64,000 nt of DNA, from positions 62,001 through 126,000 of the forward strand of contig CALHGZ010000008.1 in NCBI GenBank assembly GCA_938031175.1, in the 5' to 3' direction. A program made the translations under genes and the position numbers. The stretch is from Candidatus Kapaibacterium sp. GTDB lineage: Bacteria; Bacteroidota; Ignavibacteria; Kapaibacteriales; UBA2268. Each line of letters begins with the position of its first letter. Positions within the stretch are counted from its first letter, which is position 1. Below are positions 29,619 through 38,927 of the stretch, in pieces. Below the pieces are notes generated by a model that ran no database searches, had not been told where the DNA came from, and worked only from the letters and a program-made list of their open reading frames with translations.

Positions 29619-31739
29619 TTAGCGATGATTACTTTTTAACTCATTTATTTCCCTTATAAAATATTCTTGTGCAGATAATTGAATTTGATTCTTCGCTGGC
29701 TTTATCTTGGTATAAGACCCATCAGAATTTAATTTCCATGATTTTAAATTATCATTCCAATATATGTTTAATATACTCCAAAGGCGTTTTTGATTTTTTT
29801 TATCTTTAATTGGGAACATAAGCTCCACTCTCTTATGCAAATTTCTTGACATCCAGTCGGCACTTGAAAGATAAAATTCCTCATTGCCACCATTTTTGAA
29901 ATAAAAAATTCTGCTATGTTCCAAAAATCTTCCCAAAATGCTTCTCACCTCAATATTCTCACTAATTCCAGGTAAACCCGGTTTTAAGCAGCATATCCCC
30001 CTTACCAATAATTTAATCTGAACTCCTTTTTGGGATGCTCTGTATAGTGCAGGAATAACTTGCCGATGAGCTAATGAATTCATCTTGGCAAATATTAAAC
30101 CCGGATTCTCAGGCGTATGCAAATCTATCTCACGTTGTATCAGCTCTAAAGTCCGTTCATATAAGTTAACAGGGGCAACTACAAAATCTTTCCAATCCTT
30201 GTATAGAGAATAACCAGTTAAAAAGTTAAATAAATGAATAGCTTCGAACCCAAGTTCTTCTTTAGATGTAAAATATCCAATATCTGTATATAAACGTGCA
30301 GTAATATGATTATAATTACCTGTTGATAAGTGCAGGTATTTTTTTAACTTGCCATTTTCACGGCGTATAACCAAAGTTATTTTGCAATGCGTTTTCAATC
30401 CAACAACACCATAAACGACATTGACTCCTTTTTGCTCTAATTCCTTAGCCCAGATAATATTATTTTCTTCGTCGAATCTTGCTTTTAATTCCACAAATGC
30501 TGTTACATCTTTACCATTTTCTGCAGCTTTGATTAAAGCAGCAACTACTGGTGAATTGGAACCAGTTCTATATAGAGTAATTTTTATAGCTAAAACATTC
30601 GGGTCAACTGCAGCTTGCTCGAGAAATCGCAGGGTACTATTTGTAAATGAATCAAAAGGGTGATGAACTAAATAATCATTACTTGAAATAACTGAGAAAA
30701 TATTTGTACTACTATCAATGAATTCTGGTATCTTAAATGTTGAAAATGGTTTATCTTTCAATGATGGCTTATCTAATTTCACTAGTTGCATAAAATCTGG
30801 CAATCCAAGAGGTCTATCGTGAATGTAAATATCGTTTTTATCTAGATTCAATGTCCTCATTAGTAAATTCAAAAGAAATTCATCCATTTTTGAACTTACT
30901 TCTAAACGAACTGCAGCTGTGCTCCAACGTCTTTGTTTAACTTGTTCACTTATTTCAGAAAGAAGATCCTCAGCTTCGTCTTCAGCAATTTCTATATCAG
31001 CATTTCTGGTTACTCTAAAAACGTTCGCCCCTAAAATTTCCAGCCCTGGAAAGATTAATTCTGCATTATCTTTGATTATCTGTTCAAGCAAAACAAAATG
31101 ATATCCGGGCTTATGCTCAAGCCTAATCATACGTGGCAAAACTGTAGGTAATTGTAAAAATGCAAGTATATGATTGCCTGTTTCTTTGCTCGGATCTCGT
31201 AGTACAAATGCGATATTCAATCTTAAATTAATCAATCGCGGAAATGGATGAGCCTGATCAAGTGTTAGTGGTGTTAAAACTGGTAATACACACTCAATAA
31301 AAAATTTCCTGAGACGCTCTCGTTCCCGCTTCGTCAATGTATTTATATCATATAACTGTATATTCTCTTTTTCCAAAGATGACATTATTTCCTTAAACAA
31401 GCGAGTCTGATACTCATAGAGAGGTAAAAGCTTTTTTCTGATTTCAATTAATTGTTGTTGAGCAGTGAGACCATCATAAGATAATTCCTGAGTGTCAGCA
31501 TAAACCTGGCTTTTCAATCCAGCAACTCTAATCATAAAAAATTCATCCAGATTAGAACTAAAAATGGAAACAAACTTCAAACGCTCTAAAAGTGGATGAT
31601 TCGTATCTTCTGCTTCATTTAATACTCGACGATTAAATTCGAGAAAGCTTAGTTCACGATTAATATAGTAGATTGGATTCTTTAGATCATCCTTTATCTT
31701 TTTCAAACTTGTTGTTGTTAAATGCAAAGTTCCATCCAT
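29619..31739 (-). CDS. ppk1: Polyphosphate kinase 1
   Basis: The 706-residue protein has the four-domain PPK1 layout: the N-terminal YINRELSFLEFNRRVL, the head domain, and two phospholipase-D-like catalytic domains. The phospho-accepting histidine is His451 in GLKTHCKITLV, and KKYLHLSTGNYN follows as in the family. PPK1 makes polyphosphate from ATP, a phosphate and energy store also tied to the stringent response; a RelA/SpoT gene lies 5 kb away. It is followed by the lolE-like gene after 12 bases. Confidence 0.95.
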   Translation of the reverse strand: MDGTLHLTTTSLKKIKDDLKNPIYYINRELSFLEFNRRVLNEAEDTNHPLLERLKFVSIFSSNLDEFFMIRVAGLKSQVYADTQELSYDGLTAQQQLIEIRKKLLPLYEYQTRLFKEIMSSLEKENIQLYDINTLTKRERERLRKFFIECVLPVLTPLTLDQAHPFPRLINLRLNIAFVLRDPSKETGNHILAFLQLPTVLPRMIRLEHKPGYHFVLLEQIIKDNAELIFPGLEILGANVFRVTRNADIEIAEDEAEDLLSEISEQVKQRRWSTAAVRLEVSSKMDEFLLNLLMRTLNLDKNDIYIHDRPLGLPDFMQLVKLDKPSLKDKPFSTFKIPEFIDSSTNIFSVISSNDYLVHHPFDSFTNSTLRFLEQAAVDPNVLAIKITLYRTGSNSPVVAALIKAAENGKDVTAFVELKARFDEENNIIWAKELEQKGVNVVYGVVGLKTHCKITLVIRRENGKLKKYLHLSTGNYNHITARLYTDIGYFTSKEELGFEAIHLFNFLTGYSLYKDWKDFVVAPVNLYERTLELIQREIDLHTPENPGLIFAKMNSLAHRQVIPALYRASQKGVQIKLLVRGICCLKPGLPGISENIEVRSILGRFLEHSRIFYFKNGGNEEFYLSSADWMSRNLHKRVELMFPIKDKKNQKRLWSILNIYWNDNLKSWKLNSDGSYTKIKPAKNQIQLSAQEYFIREINELKSNHR

Positions 31740-31809
31740 AAATTTATCAATAATAAATATTTATCGGCAAATCTCATAAAAATTTATCAATTCCAGTGCC
31801 AATCTGTTT

Positions 31810-33231
31810 CTAATAGGAGATTTTAAGATTTGGGAACTGAGTCTTCAATCTATTTTTTTCACTTTCGGAAAGATTATTATTTTTTATCTTGATTACCCGC
31901 AAATTTTTCATTGTTTTAAAATCATCAGGAATTGTCGAAATTTTGTTATTCTCTATTAGTAAGAAATTTAGTTTGTTAAGTTTAGTTAATTCTAACGGTA
32001 TTTTAGTAAGTTGATTGTTATCTAAATTCAAGGACACTAAATGTTCAAGCTGGATTATTTCTTGCGGAATATCTTTAATATTATTGTAAGATAAATCAAG
32101 CTGTTCGAGTTTTTTCAGCGAAAAAATCTGTATTGGAATTTTTTCAAAATTGTTTTTCGAAGCTATTAAACGTTGCAAGGATTGAAGATGTCCGAAATCC
32201 TCAGGTAATGATTTAAGATTATTGTTACTAATGTCTATTATTTTCAAACCTGATAATTTACCTAAACCAATTGGAAGTTCCTCGTTTTTATTATTTGTAA
32301 AGCTTAGTGTTGTAAGTTTATTTAATTTAGACATATCTTTTGGCAAAGACTTAATTTCATTTCCGCTGATTTGAAGCATAGTAAGTTCACTAAGATTGCA
32401 AAATTCATTCGGTAGTGTACTGATTTTATTATTATCAATTTCTAGTATAGCCAGGGATTTTAACGACCCGAATTCTTTAGGTATGGATTCAATCTCATTA
32501 TTGCTTAAAAGTAATCTTCGAAGTGATGTTAACTTGCTAATTTCGACAGGTATTTGCCGTAAATTGTTACTTGATAAATTGAGTGTGAGCAATCCGCTGA
32601 TATTGAATAATTCTTCATTTAAGTTTTTAATTTTATTATTATCTATATAGAATTCCTTTAAATCCGTTAAATTTGAAATGCCTGCGGGTATAGATAAAAG
32701 CTCATTTCTGGATAAATTTAATACTTTTAGCTGTTTCAATTTAGAAAAGTTTAAATTAATCGAGCTGATTTTATTATTCGACAAATCCAATTGTTGGAGA
32801 TTTTCTAAATTCGATAATTCATCATTTATCTCTGTTAATTTATTTTTAAATAATCTCAAACTTTTTAATTTAGTTAATTTACCAATTTCTGCTGGTAAAG
32901 AACTAATATTATTGAAACTCAAATCCAATACTTCAAGTTCTGTAAATTGTTGGATTTCTGGTGGAATAGAATTTAATTTAGCTCCTCGCAAGGACAGTCT
33001 TTTTAAAGTTGCAGCATCTTTCAAAGCTTCATTAAATGTAGTATATGTCTGTTCTGGTTTAAGTTGCGGTGGCTTTTGCTGCAATGAATTTTGCGATAAT
33101 GCCTCATTTTGATGATATGCCCCAAATATTAAAATAAATACAAGAGCCACGGCAATGATTAAATTAGGCAACTTGTTGAAATTTGTCTTCATCATAACTG
33201 AAGTTGAATTTTTCAACCTTGAAATCTCCAT
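31810..33231 (-). CDS. Secreted leucine-rich-repeat protein
   Basis: The product (473 residues from the first ATG; starts at Met13 or Met14 would give a more usual signal peptide) has a hydrophobic segment at about residues 24-42, a short proline/glutamine-rich linker, and then about 17 tandem leucine-rich repeats of 23 residues each, filling residues 80-470. Each follows the pattern LxxLxLSxNxIxxLPxEIxxL, the bacterial small-LRR type. No cell-wall anchor or T9SS tail is seen. The repeats form a curved binding surface, so a protein-binding role is likely; the partner is unknown. Confidence 0.85.
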   Translation of the reverse strand: MEISRLKNSTSVMMKTNFNKLPNLIIAVALVFILIFGAYHQNEALSQNSLQQKPPQLKPEQTYTTFNEALKDAATLKRLSLRGAKLNSIPPEIQQFTELEVLDLSFNNISSLPAEIGKLTKLKSLRLFKNKLTEINDELSNLENLQQLDLSNNKISSINLNFSKLKQLKVLNLSRNELLSIPAGISNLTDLKEFYIDNNKIKNLNEELFNISGLLTLNLSSNNLRQIPVEISKLTSLRRLLLSNNEIESIPKEFGSLKSLAILEIDNNKISTLPNEFCNLSELTMLQISGNEIKSLPKDMSKLNKLTTLSFTNNKNEELPIGLGKLSGLKIIDISNNNLKSLPEDFGHLQSLQRLIASKNNFEKIPIQIFSLKKLEQLDLSYNNIKDIPQEIIQLEHLVSLNLDNNQLTKIPLELTKLNKLNFLLIENNKISTIPDDFKTMKNLRVIKIKNNNLSESEKNRLKTQFPNLKISY

Positions 33232-33315
33232 TTTTAAACGTTATTTGAAATCGTATAATTTTCCCGATAAACACCCTTCAATTATTTTACTATATTTTAT
33301 TTATTAACGAATTAT

Positions 33316-34821
33316 CTACGTTGGAATTTTCCTTTTATCAATAAGGAATCTGTTTTCAGCCATTTTTGAAATCTTTACAAATGGTAATCCAAGCAATAAA
33401 TATACCAATGCTACAAATATTCCCATTCCGATAAAATCATAATATTTAGTTGCAAGCTGGAAGTACACTTTAGTCAGCTCAACCATAGTTATAACAGATA
33501 CAAGTGAGGAGTCCTTTAGCAATGATATGAAATCATTAGTAATTGGTGGTATAACTAATCTAATCGCCTGAGGTAAAATAACGTATCTCAAAGCCTGACG
33601 CCTGTTCATTCCCAAAGCGTAAGCAGCTTCGAATTGACCACGAGAAACTGAATTCAAACCAGCTCGATAATTCTCTGCTTCATAAGCTGCATAATTTAAT
33701 CCAAGACCTATTATTGCTGCCAAAAATGGAGACAATTTTATACCTATACTCGGTGCTGCATAAAAAATGAAATATAATTGAATTAGTAGTGGCGTACCTC
33801 GCATAAATTCAATATAAATTACTGCTAAAAAAGAAAGCGGTTTGGGTGCATAAACTCTGATAATAGCAAGAATTAAACCTAGAATTATTGCCAATAACAT
33901 TGATAATATTGAAATTTGTAGTGTCATCCATGCTGCTTTACCGATTGTTGGTATAACACCGATGTATCTTTCGACAAGCTCATCAAAACCGGGTTTTTGT
34001 TTTTGTATCTCAACATACTTGATGTATTCGACTGGTTCAATTAGAGTAGGGTCATAATCATTTAAATAAGCCGCCATCAATAAATTCCATAAATTCCACC
34101 GGTCGTAGATTTCTCTCAGTTTTTTTGTCTTTATCAAATGGTCAAGTGCTTCATTAATTTTAGCTTGGAGTGCCGTATCCTGTAATCTCATAGCTATGCC
34201 ATAAATCACTTCGCCAACGGGCTCTCCAACCATTTTTAAATCGGGATTCCAAGATGTATAATACATAGCTATAGGGGCATCGCAAAGCACTGCATCAATC
34301 CTACCATTAATCATATCTGTAAAAGCATTTACTTCTCCTTCGTAACTGACAACATTCACGCCTGGCATAGCGTTTAAAATACGTTCAGCAAGTGAATTTT
34401 TGAGGGCTCCAGCTTTTAACCCTCTCAAATCAGCTAGTTTATGTATTCTTTCATCATCGGCAAGTACAACCAACTGTTCATAGGTAATATAATAAGGCTT
34501 TGAGAACAAGACTTCACGAGTTCTATCAGCAGTGATTTCTATACCATTTATAGCAATATCATAATCACCACGATACAAGCCGGGTATTAAGCCATCCCAT
34601 TGATTCTGAACAAATACAGGCTTCATATCTAAATAACTGCATATTGCATTAACAATATCAACTTCAAAACCTGTTAATCTGTTTTCTACTAATAGATCCT
34701 GAAAAATGTATGGCACATTGCCCTCTGCATCGGCAGCCCATCTAAGTATGGTTTCCTTAGCTTTTAAATTGCTTACGAAAACAAAAATTATTAAGAATAA
34801 AAATGATTTAAAATATGACAT
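33316..34821 (-). CDS. Polar amino-acid ABC transporter, substrate-binding protein fused to permease
   Basis: The 501-residue protein begins with a signal peptide (about 4-21), continues with a family-3 solute-binding domain (about 25-250, with GFEVDIVNAICSYL and IAINGIEITADRT), and ends in a His/Glu/Gln-type permease domain (about 285-490) with five or so helices and the EAA-like stretch FEAAYALGMNRRQALRYVILP. Binding protein and permease are normally separate. The partner ATPase gene lies 2 bases upstream. Glutamine or another polar amino acid is the likely substrate. Confidence 0.9.
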   Translation of the reverse strand: MSYFKSFLFLIIFVFVSNLKAKETILRWAADAEGNVPYIFQDLLVENRLTGFEVDIVNAICSYLDMKPVFVQNQWDGLIPGLYRGDYDIAINGIEITADRTREVLFSKPYYITYEQLVVLADDERIHKLADLRGLKAGALKNSLAERILNAMPGVNVVSYEGEVNAFTDMINGRIDAVLCDAPIAMYYTSWNPDLKMVGEPVGEVIYGIAMRLQDTALQAKINEALDHLIKTKKLREIYDRWNLWNLLMAAYLNDYDPTLIEPVEYIKYVEIQKQKPGFDELVERYIGVIPTIGKAAWMTLQISILSMLLAIILGLILAIIRVYAPKPLSFLAVIYIEFMRGTPLLIQLYFIFYAAPSIGIKLSPFLAAIIGLGLNYAAYEAENYRAGLNSVSRGQFEAAYALGMNRRQALRYVILPQAIRLVIPPITNDFISLLKDSSLVSVITMVELTKVYFQLATKYYDFIGMGIFVALVYLLLGLPFVKISKMAENRFLIDKRKIPT

Positions 34822-34823
34822 AA

Positions 34824-35660
34824 TTAATCAATCATTAATTTCAAATAATTAAGTGTTCGCTGATCTTTAGGTGACGAGAAAAATTTGTCTGTTGTTTCAT
34901 ACTCAATTATTTTCCCGTCTTCCATATAAGCTACTCTATCCGAAGCATTTCTAGCAATGTTTAATGAATGGGTTACAATTATTTGTGTCATCCCTTCCCT
35001 GTGTAAATTTTTCATAACGTCAATAACTTCGCCAACAAGTTCAGGATCTAAAGCACTCGTTGGCTCATCATATAACATGACCTGAGGCGACATAGCCAAT
35101 GCACGAGCAATTGCTACTCGCTGAGCCTGTCCACCGGATAATTGATGGGGATATCGTTCCATAAATTCGCCCATTCCGACTTTCTCCAATAATTGAACTG
35201 CTCTTAATGTAGCCTGCGACTTTGTTTCATTTTTTACTTTCACCGGTGCAAGAGTTATATTTTCCAAAACTGTGAGATGTGGAAATAGATTTAAGCTTTG
35301 AAAAAGCATTCCAACTCTCAATCTTAATGCATATACTTTGGCACGGAAATCTTCATCCAATGAAATATCATTTTCTTGTGAATTACTTTTTTTATGCATT
35401 GCTCTGATTTTAAATTTAGAAATATATGCTTTTTCCTGCCTGTTTCTAGATAATGTTATGCCAGCTATATGGATGGTTCCTTCATCAAGTATTTCCAAGC
35501 AATTTAAGCATCTTAGGAAAGTTGTCTTCCCGCATCCTGAACGACCTATGATTGAGATAAATTCCCCTGCTCTTACATCAAAATCTATACCCTTTAATAC
35601 GTGTATGCCTGAATGGTACTTATGTAATCCACGGACTGATATTAAATAATCGCTACTCAT
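34824..35660 (-). CDS. Polar amino-acid ABC transporter ATPase (GlnQ-like)
   Basis: The 278-residue ATPase has the Walker A GRSGCGKTT (residues 39-47), Q-loop FQSLNLFPH, signature LSGGQAQRVAIARAL, and Walker B LYDEPTSALDPE. It is about 35 residues longer than typical GlnQ because of a charged insert between Walker A and the Q-loop (roughly residues 75-110). It pairs with the binding-protein/permease fusion directly downstream, which together make a two-gene importer. Confidence 0.92.
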   Translation of the reverse strand: MSSDYLISVRGLHKYHSGIHVLKGIDFDVRAGEFISIIGRSGCGKTTFLRCLNCLEILDEGTIHIAGITLSRNRQEKAYISKFKIRAMHKKSNSQENDISLDEDFRAKVYALRLRVGMLFQSLNLFPHLTVLENITLAPVKVKNETKSQATLRAVQLLEKVGMGEFMERYPHQLSGGQAQRVAIARALAMSPQVMLYDEPTSALDPELVGEVIDVMKNLHREGMTQIIVTHSLNIARNASDRVAYMEDGKIIEYETTDKFFSSPKDQRTLNYLKLMID

Positions 35661-35769
35661 TCTAATAAATATTTATTTAATTCCAAATAGTGCATATTAA
35701 TAAAATCTATACATTTATCAAAAATAAATTGAAAAAAGATAAATTCCTTAAATATTTACAAAAAAAATT

Positions 35770-35790
35770 CCCCGGTTAATTTTACCGGGG
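35770..35790 (-). terminator. Rho-independent terminator after the 35815 gene
   Basis: A 7-base-pair stem CCCCGGT/ACCGGGG with a seven-base loop is followed on the minus strand by AATTTTTTTT. It lies 25 bases after the stop codon of the OmpA-like gene. Confidence 0.85.
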
Positions 35791-35814
35791 TTGAAAATTG
35801 TTTTGTATAGGTGG

Positions 35815-36528
35815 TTAAATTTCTGTTATTGTAAGATAGGTCGGACCTATATATCTTTTGCCTTTTGCTAATTTTTTTACTGGCAAAGGTGTTTTGGGAT
35901 CTATGGATGAATTGAATTTAATCTCAATTCGTGAGCTTTCTATGCCTTGTGACACAAAGAATGCTTTTAATGATTTTGCTCTTTCCTCTGTCAATTTCTC
36001 ATTTTCCTGCTTATTTTCATTATTATCAGGGAAACATTCAATTAAGATTTTTACATTTGGATTCAATTTTAAAACATGAGCATAATCATCAAGGAAAAGC
36101 TCAGCACCGTATCTTAATTTTGATTTATTCAGTTCGAATGGAGCTACTGGCAATTTTATACTTACGCCCACTTCAAGCGGTTTTAACAAAAAATCTCTTG
36201 ATATTTCTAAATATTTATCAGTATTTGGAGTAATGATTTCAAATTCTTCAGTCAAAAAATCTTTTTGTTTAATAGTTAAAATATATTTCTTACCAGGTTT
36301 TAAACCTGTCAAATAGTAATATCCATTTTGTGCTGAATTACTACGAGTAGCATTAACCCGCTTGCCTTCTTCGTCCAATACTATTAAGAAAACAGTTACT
36401 GGTTGACGAGTTACTTCATTGAATATGTTACCAGTAAGCGATATAACAGGCCCAACTAACTGACTATGGGCTAACTGTATACATGACAGGGTAAACATAA
36501 TTATTATGAAAAGCTTGATTTTCATCAT
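35815..36528 (-). CDS. Exported protein with regulatory-type beta-sandwich and OmpA-like domain
   Basis: The 237-residue product has a signal peptide (about 4-22), a carboxypeptidase-regulatory-like domain (about 28-115, with TGNIFNEVTRQPVTVFLIV) and an OmpA-like domain (about 130-230). The latter keeps the acidic and arginine positions (FPDNNENKQ, TEERAKSLKAF). It shares its layout with the gene at 27507, with about 8 kb between them. It starts 7 bases after the WD40 gene, so both are likely one operon with the terminator at 35770. Confidence 0.75.
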   Translation of the reverse strand: MMKIKLFIIIMFTLSCIQLAHSQLVGPVISLTGNIFNEVTRQPVTVFLIVLDEEGKRVNATRSNSAQNGYYYLTGLKPGKKYILTIKQKDFLTEEFEIITPNTDKYLEISRDFLLKPLEVGVSIKLPVAPFELNKSKLRYGAELFLDDYAHVLKLNPNVKILIECFPDNNENKQENEKLTEERAKSLKAFFVSQGIESSRIEIKFNSSIDPKTPLPVKKLAKGKRYIGPTYLTITEI

Positions 36529-36535
36529 TATATTT

Positions 36536-37516
36536 TTACCTCCTCTTTTTCTTTTGTTCTTTAGTAAGAAATCTCACAGTTCCATCGGCACATCCTAATA
36601 TAATGATACTTTGGTCAAGTACTAAATCCACTGACCAAATTTCAACACCTGCATTAAATGTCATTAAATTTTTACCGCTGTTAATATCCCATAATTTGAC
36701 AAATTTATCCAGACTAGCACTAACAATTGTTGAATTATCACCGGCAAAAGATATATCCTGAATTAAATCATCGTGGGCTTTTATAGTTCTGATATTAATT
36801 CCGGAGGGCATTTCCCATACCTTTATATATCCATCCTGGTCACTGGAAACAAGTAATTTACTGTCGAAACTAAACAGAACAGTTAATACCGGTGCATTAT
36901 GTCCCAAGAGTGTCATCAGTGGCTCGCGGGTAGTCAAATCGGTTGACCAAATTTTTATTGTCTTATCATCACTACAGGAAGCAATGTATTTCCCATCATA
37001 ACTATAAGCTACATTATTGGTTGCTTGTGTATGGTCTCTGAGAGTTTTTATTTCGCTTGCGAGATTTACATCCCAAAGTTTAACGGTTTTGTCGAAACTT
37101 GTGCTTGCTATAAATGTGGAATTTTCATCTTGTGAAAAATAAACTCCAATGACCTGGTCAGTATGTCCACGAAGTATTTTCAATTGTTCTCCTGTTTCGA
37201 CATCCCAGATTCTGATTGTTTGGTCGCTACTACCACTTGCAAGCCACCTATCATTTCCCGAAAAGGAGAGGTTATTCACTTGCCCTAAATGGCCCCTGAG
37301 GGTACGCAATTCTTTACCGTCGGGTAAACTCCATATCTTTATAGTTTCATCGAGGCTACAGGTTGCTACTTTTGTATCATTGGAATTGACAAATACTCCA
37401 AGAACTTCGTCGTCGTGCTTCCCTATAATCTGCATCTTATATTCTTGCGAATGAAGATATATAGAGCTGATGATAAAAATTAATGTTAAAAACTTAATTC
37501 TTGAGATATATTGCAT
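36536..37516 (-). CDS. Exported WD40-repeat protein
   Basis: The product has a signal peptide (hydrophobic at about residues 5-20 from the chosen start) and seven WD40 repeats of about 42 residues, each ending in sequences such as TIKIWSL, TIRIWDV, TVKLWDV, enough for one beta-propeller. I chose the ATG ending at 37516 because a GGAAGAG ribosome-binding site lies before it and the signal peptide then starts directly; an upstream in-frame ATG ends at 37558. WD40 propellers bind proteins. The OmpA-like gene follows 7 bases downstream, which suggests an envelope partner. Confidence 0.85.
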   Translation of the reverse strand: MQYISRIKFLTLIFIISSIYLHSQEYKMQIIGKHDDEVLGVFVNSNDTKVATCSLDETIKIWSLPDGKELRTLRGHLGQVNNLSFSGNDRWLASGSSDQTIRIWDVETGEQLKILRGHTDQVIGVYFSQDENSTFIASTSFDKTVKLWDVNLASEIKTLRDHTQATNNVAYSYDGKYIASCSDDKTIKIWSTDLTTREPLMTLLGHNAPVLTVLFSFDSKLLVSSDQDGYIKVWEMPSGINIRTIKAHDDLIQDISFAGDNSTIVSASLDKFVKLWDINSGKNLMTFNAGVEIWSVDLVLDQSIIILGCADGTVRFLTKEQKKKRR

Positions 37517-37602
37517 CTCTCTTCCTAAAATGATTTTATAATCTTTTGTGTAATCCATTTCTATTTTCTTGTGATTCTAAATAGTATTTAAAAATACAAA
37601 AT

Positions 37603-38007
37603 TTACTCAAGAGTTTTCAATAACTTTTCGATACTATTTTTTAATTCATTAACTTTCGAAATCAGATATTCTCTTTTATATTCTCGTTCGTAATTAAATT
37701 TATTAGATTCAGTGGTTTCAATTTTATCATTTATTATAATTTCGAAATTTTTTAGATTGCTATTAACTATTGAATCATAATTCTTAGCTAAATATTCCTT
37801 TACTCCTTTTGTTGATATTTTCTTTTGACGAAGCAGGTACTTAATCATTTTGAGTATCCTTAAATCTTTATCAGAGTATATTCTGTTACCGGCTCTGTTT
37901 TTTTTGGGTTTAAGAATTTCGAACTCTTTTTCCCAGTAGCGAAGTATGTGTTGCTCCTCATCAATTAATTTGCTCACTTCGCTTATTGAATAATATAGCT
38001 TTTGCAT
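37603..38007 (-). CDS. MerR-family transcriptional regulator
   Basis: The 134-residue protein starts with a MerR winged-helix domain (YYSISEVSKLI, then ILRYWEKEF and NRIYSDKDL, residues 4-55), followed by a helical linker and a coiled coil at the C-terminus. It lacks the metal-binding cysteines of MerR or CueR. The short C-terminus is typical of Bacteroidota MerR proteins of unknown effector. Confidence 0.85.
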   Translation of the reverse strand: MQKLYYSISEVSKLIDEEQHILRYWEKEFEILKPKKNRAGNRIYSDKDLRILKMIKYLLRQKKISTKGVKEYLAKNYDSIVNSNLKNFEIIINDKIETTESNKFNYEREYKREYLISKVNELKNSIEKLLKTLE

Positions 38008-38195
38008 ATTTTAATTTTACAAGTTTTGATTTATGATGCTAAAAGGCAAAGTAGAATTTAAAAAATTATATTTTTTAATACAATGTTTATAAAAAAAATA
38101 TCAAAAAAAAATTTGCAACCTTTCATACAGTAATGTGTTAATATTGCTAATATTTCCTAGAGTAAGTTATTGTTCAAAATTCAAAGGGATAAAAA

Positions 38196-38804
38196 ATGGC
38201 TAAAAAGAGTATTTTTCATCTCTATTTCATTATTTTGATCGTATTTGCTTCAGCTTGTAATGAGACCATTGTCAATGTTCAAGAATTTCCTGAATATCTT
38301 ATAGATGTAAATACTGGTACACAATGGGAATATGTTAGTTTATATGACAATGTTTCAATTTATTTCACCTCCATGCTACTCATTGACACAATTTTTATCT
38401 TTGATGGTAAACCTGAAAAATGGTATTTATATGAAGACATTCCAGGCGGTCTATTTTATCACTATTTCACTCAACGCAATGATGGAATTTATTATCTCAA
38501 TAGTTTCGATGAACCATACTTGGTTTACAAATATCCACCGCGCCTAAATGATACCTATACAACTTGGTATGGTGATACAATTACCGTATTGTCCATCAGC
38601 GAAAAAGTTAAAGTCAAAGCTGGTAGCTTTGATAATTGCATCATCTACCATTTTAAAAATGGTGAGAATGAAAGAGACGAAATTTTTAAACCCGGTATTG
38701 GTCTGATTAAATTTATAAAATACAAATTTGAAAATAATCGAAAAAGTATTAATTATTCATATGAGCTTTCCAAATTTACAAAAGCTATGAAAAAATCTTC
38801 ATAG
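38196..38804 (+). CDS. Predicted lipoprotein of unknown function
   Basis: The 202-residue product has a lipoprotein signal: a charged start, a hydrophobic stretch and FASACNE, with the lipidated cysteine at 21. The mature part is rich in tyrosine, aspartate and beta-strand-like stretches (TGTQWEYVSL, VKAGSFDNCIIYHF), a pattern seen in secreted beta-sandwich lipoproteins of this phylum. I do not recognise a domain. Confidence 0.7.
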   Translation: MAKKSIFHLYFIILIVFASACNETIVNVQEFPEYLIDVNTGTQWEYVSLYDNVSIYFTSMLLIDTIFIFDGKPEKWYLYEDIPGGLFYHYFTQRNDGIYYLNSFDEPYLVYKYPPRLNDTYTTWYGDTITVLSISEKVKVKAGSFDNCIIYHFKNGENERDEIFKPGIGLIKFIKYKFENNRKSINYSYELSKFTKAMKKSS

Positions 38805-38866
38805 ACTTATAGTATAAATCCTCAGCTATGAGCAAAAAGAAATTTTTAATGCAAAAAATTTTTGAA

Positions 38867-38898
38867 TTTGTAAAATTTACTTTTTTTAATTATATTTG
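38867..38898 (+). promoter_or_regulatory. Candidate Bacteroidetes-type promoter for rpoZ
   Basis: A TTTG box at 38867-38870 is followed after 20 bases by TATATTTG at 38891-38898, close to the TTTG-N19-TAnnTTTG consensus. It is 29 bases before the rpoZ start codon and is the best two-part match in the window. Confidence 0.6.
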
Positions 38899-38927
38899 TT
38901 GTTTGTAAATTTTCAATTGGAGGCTAA

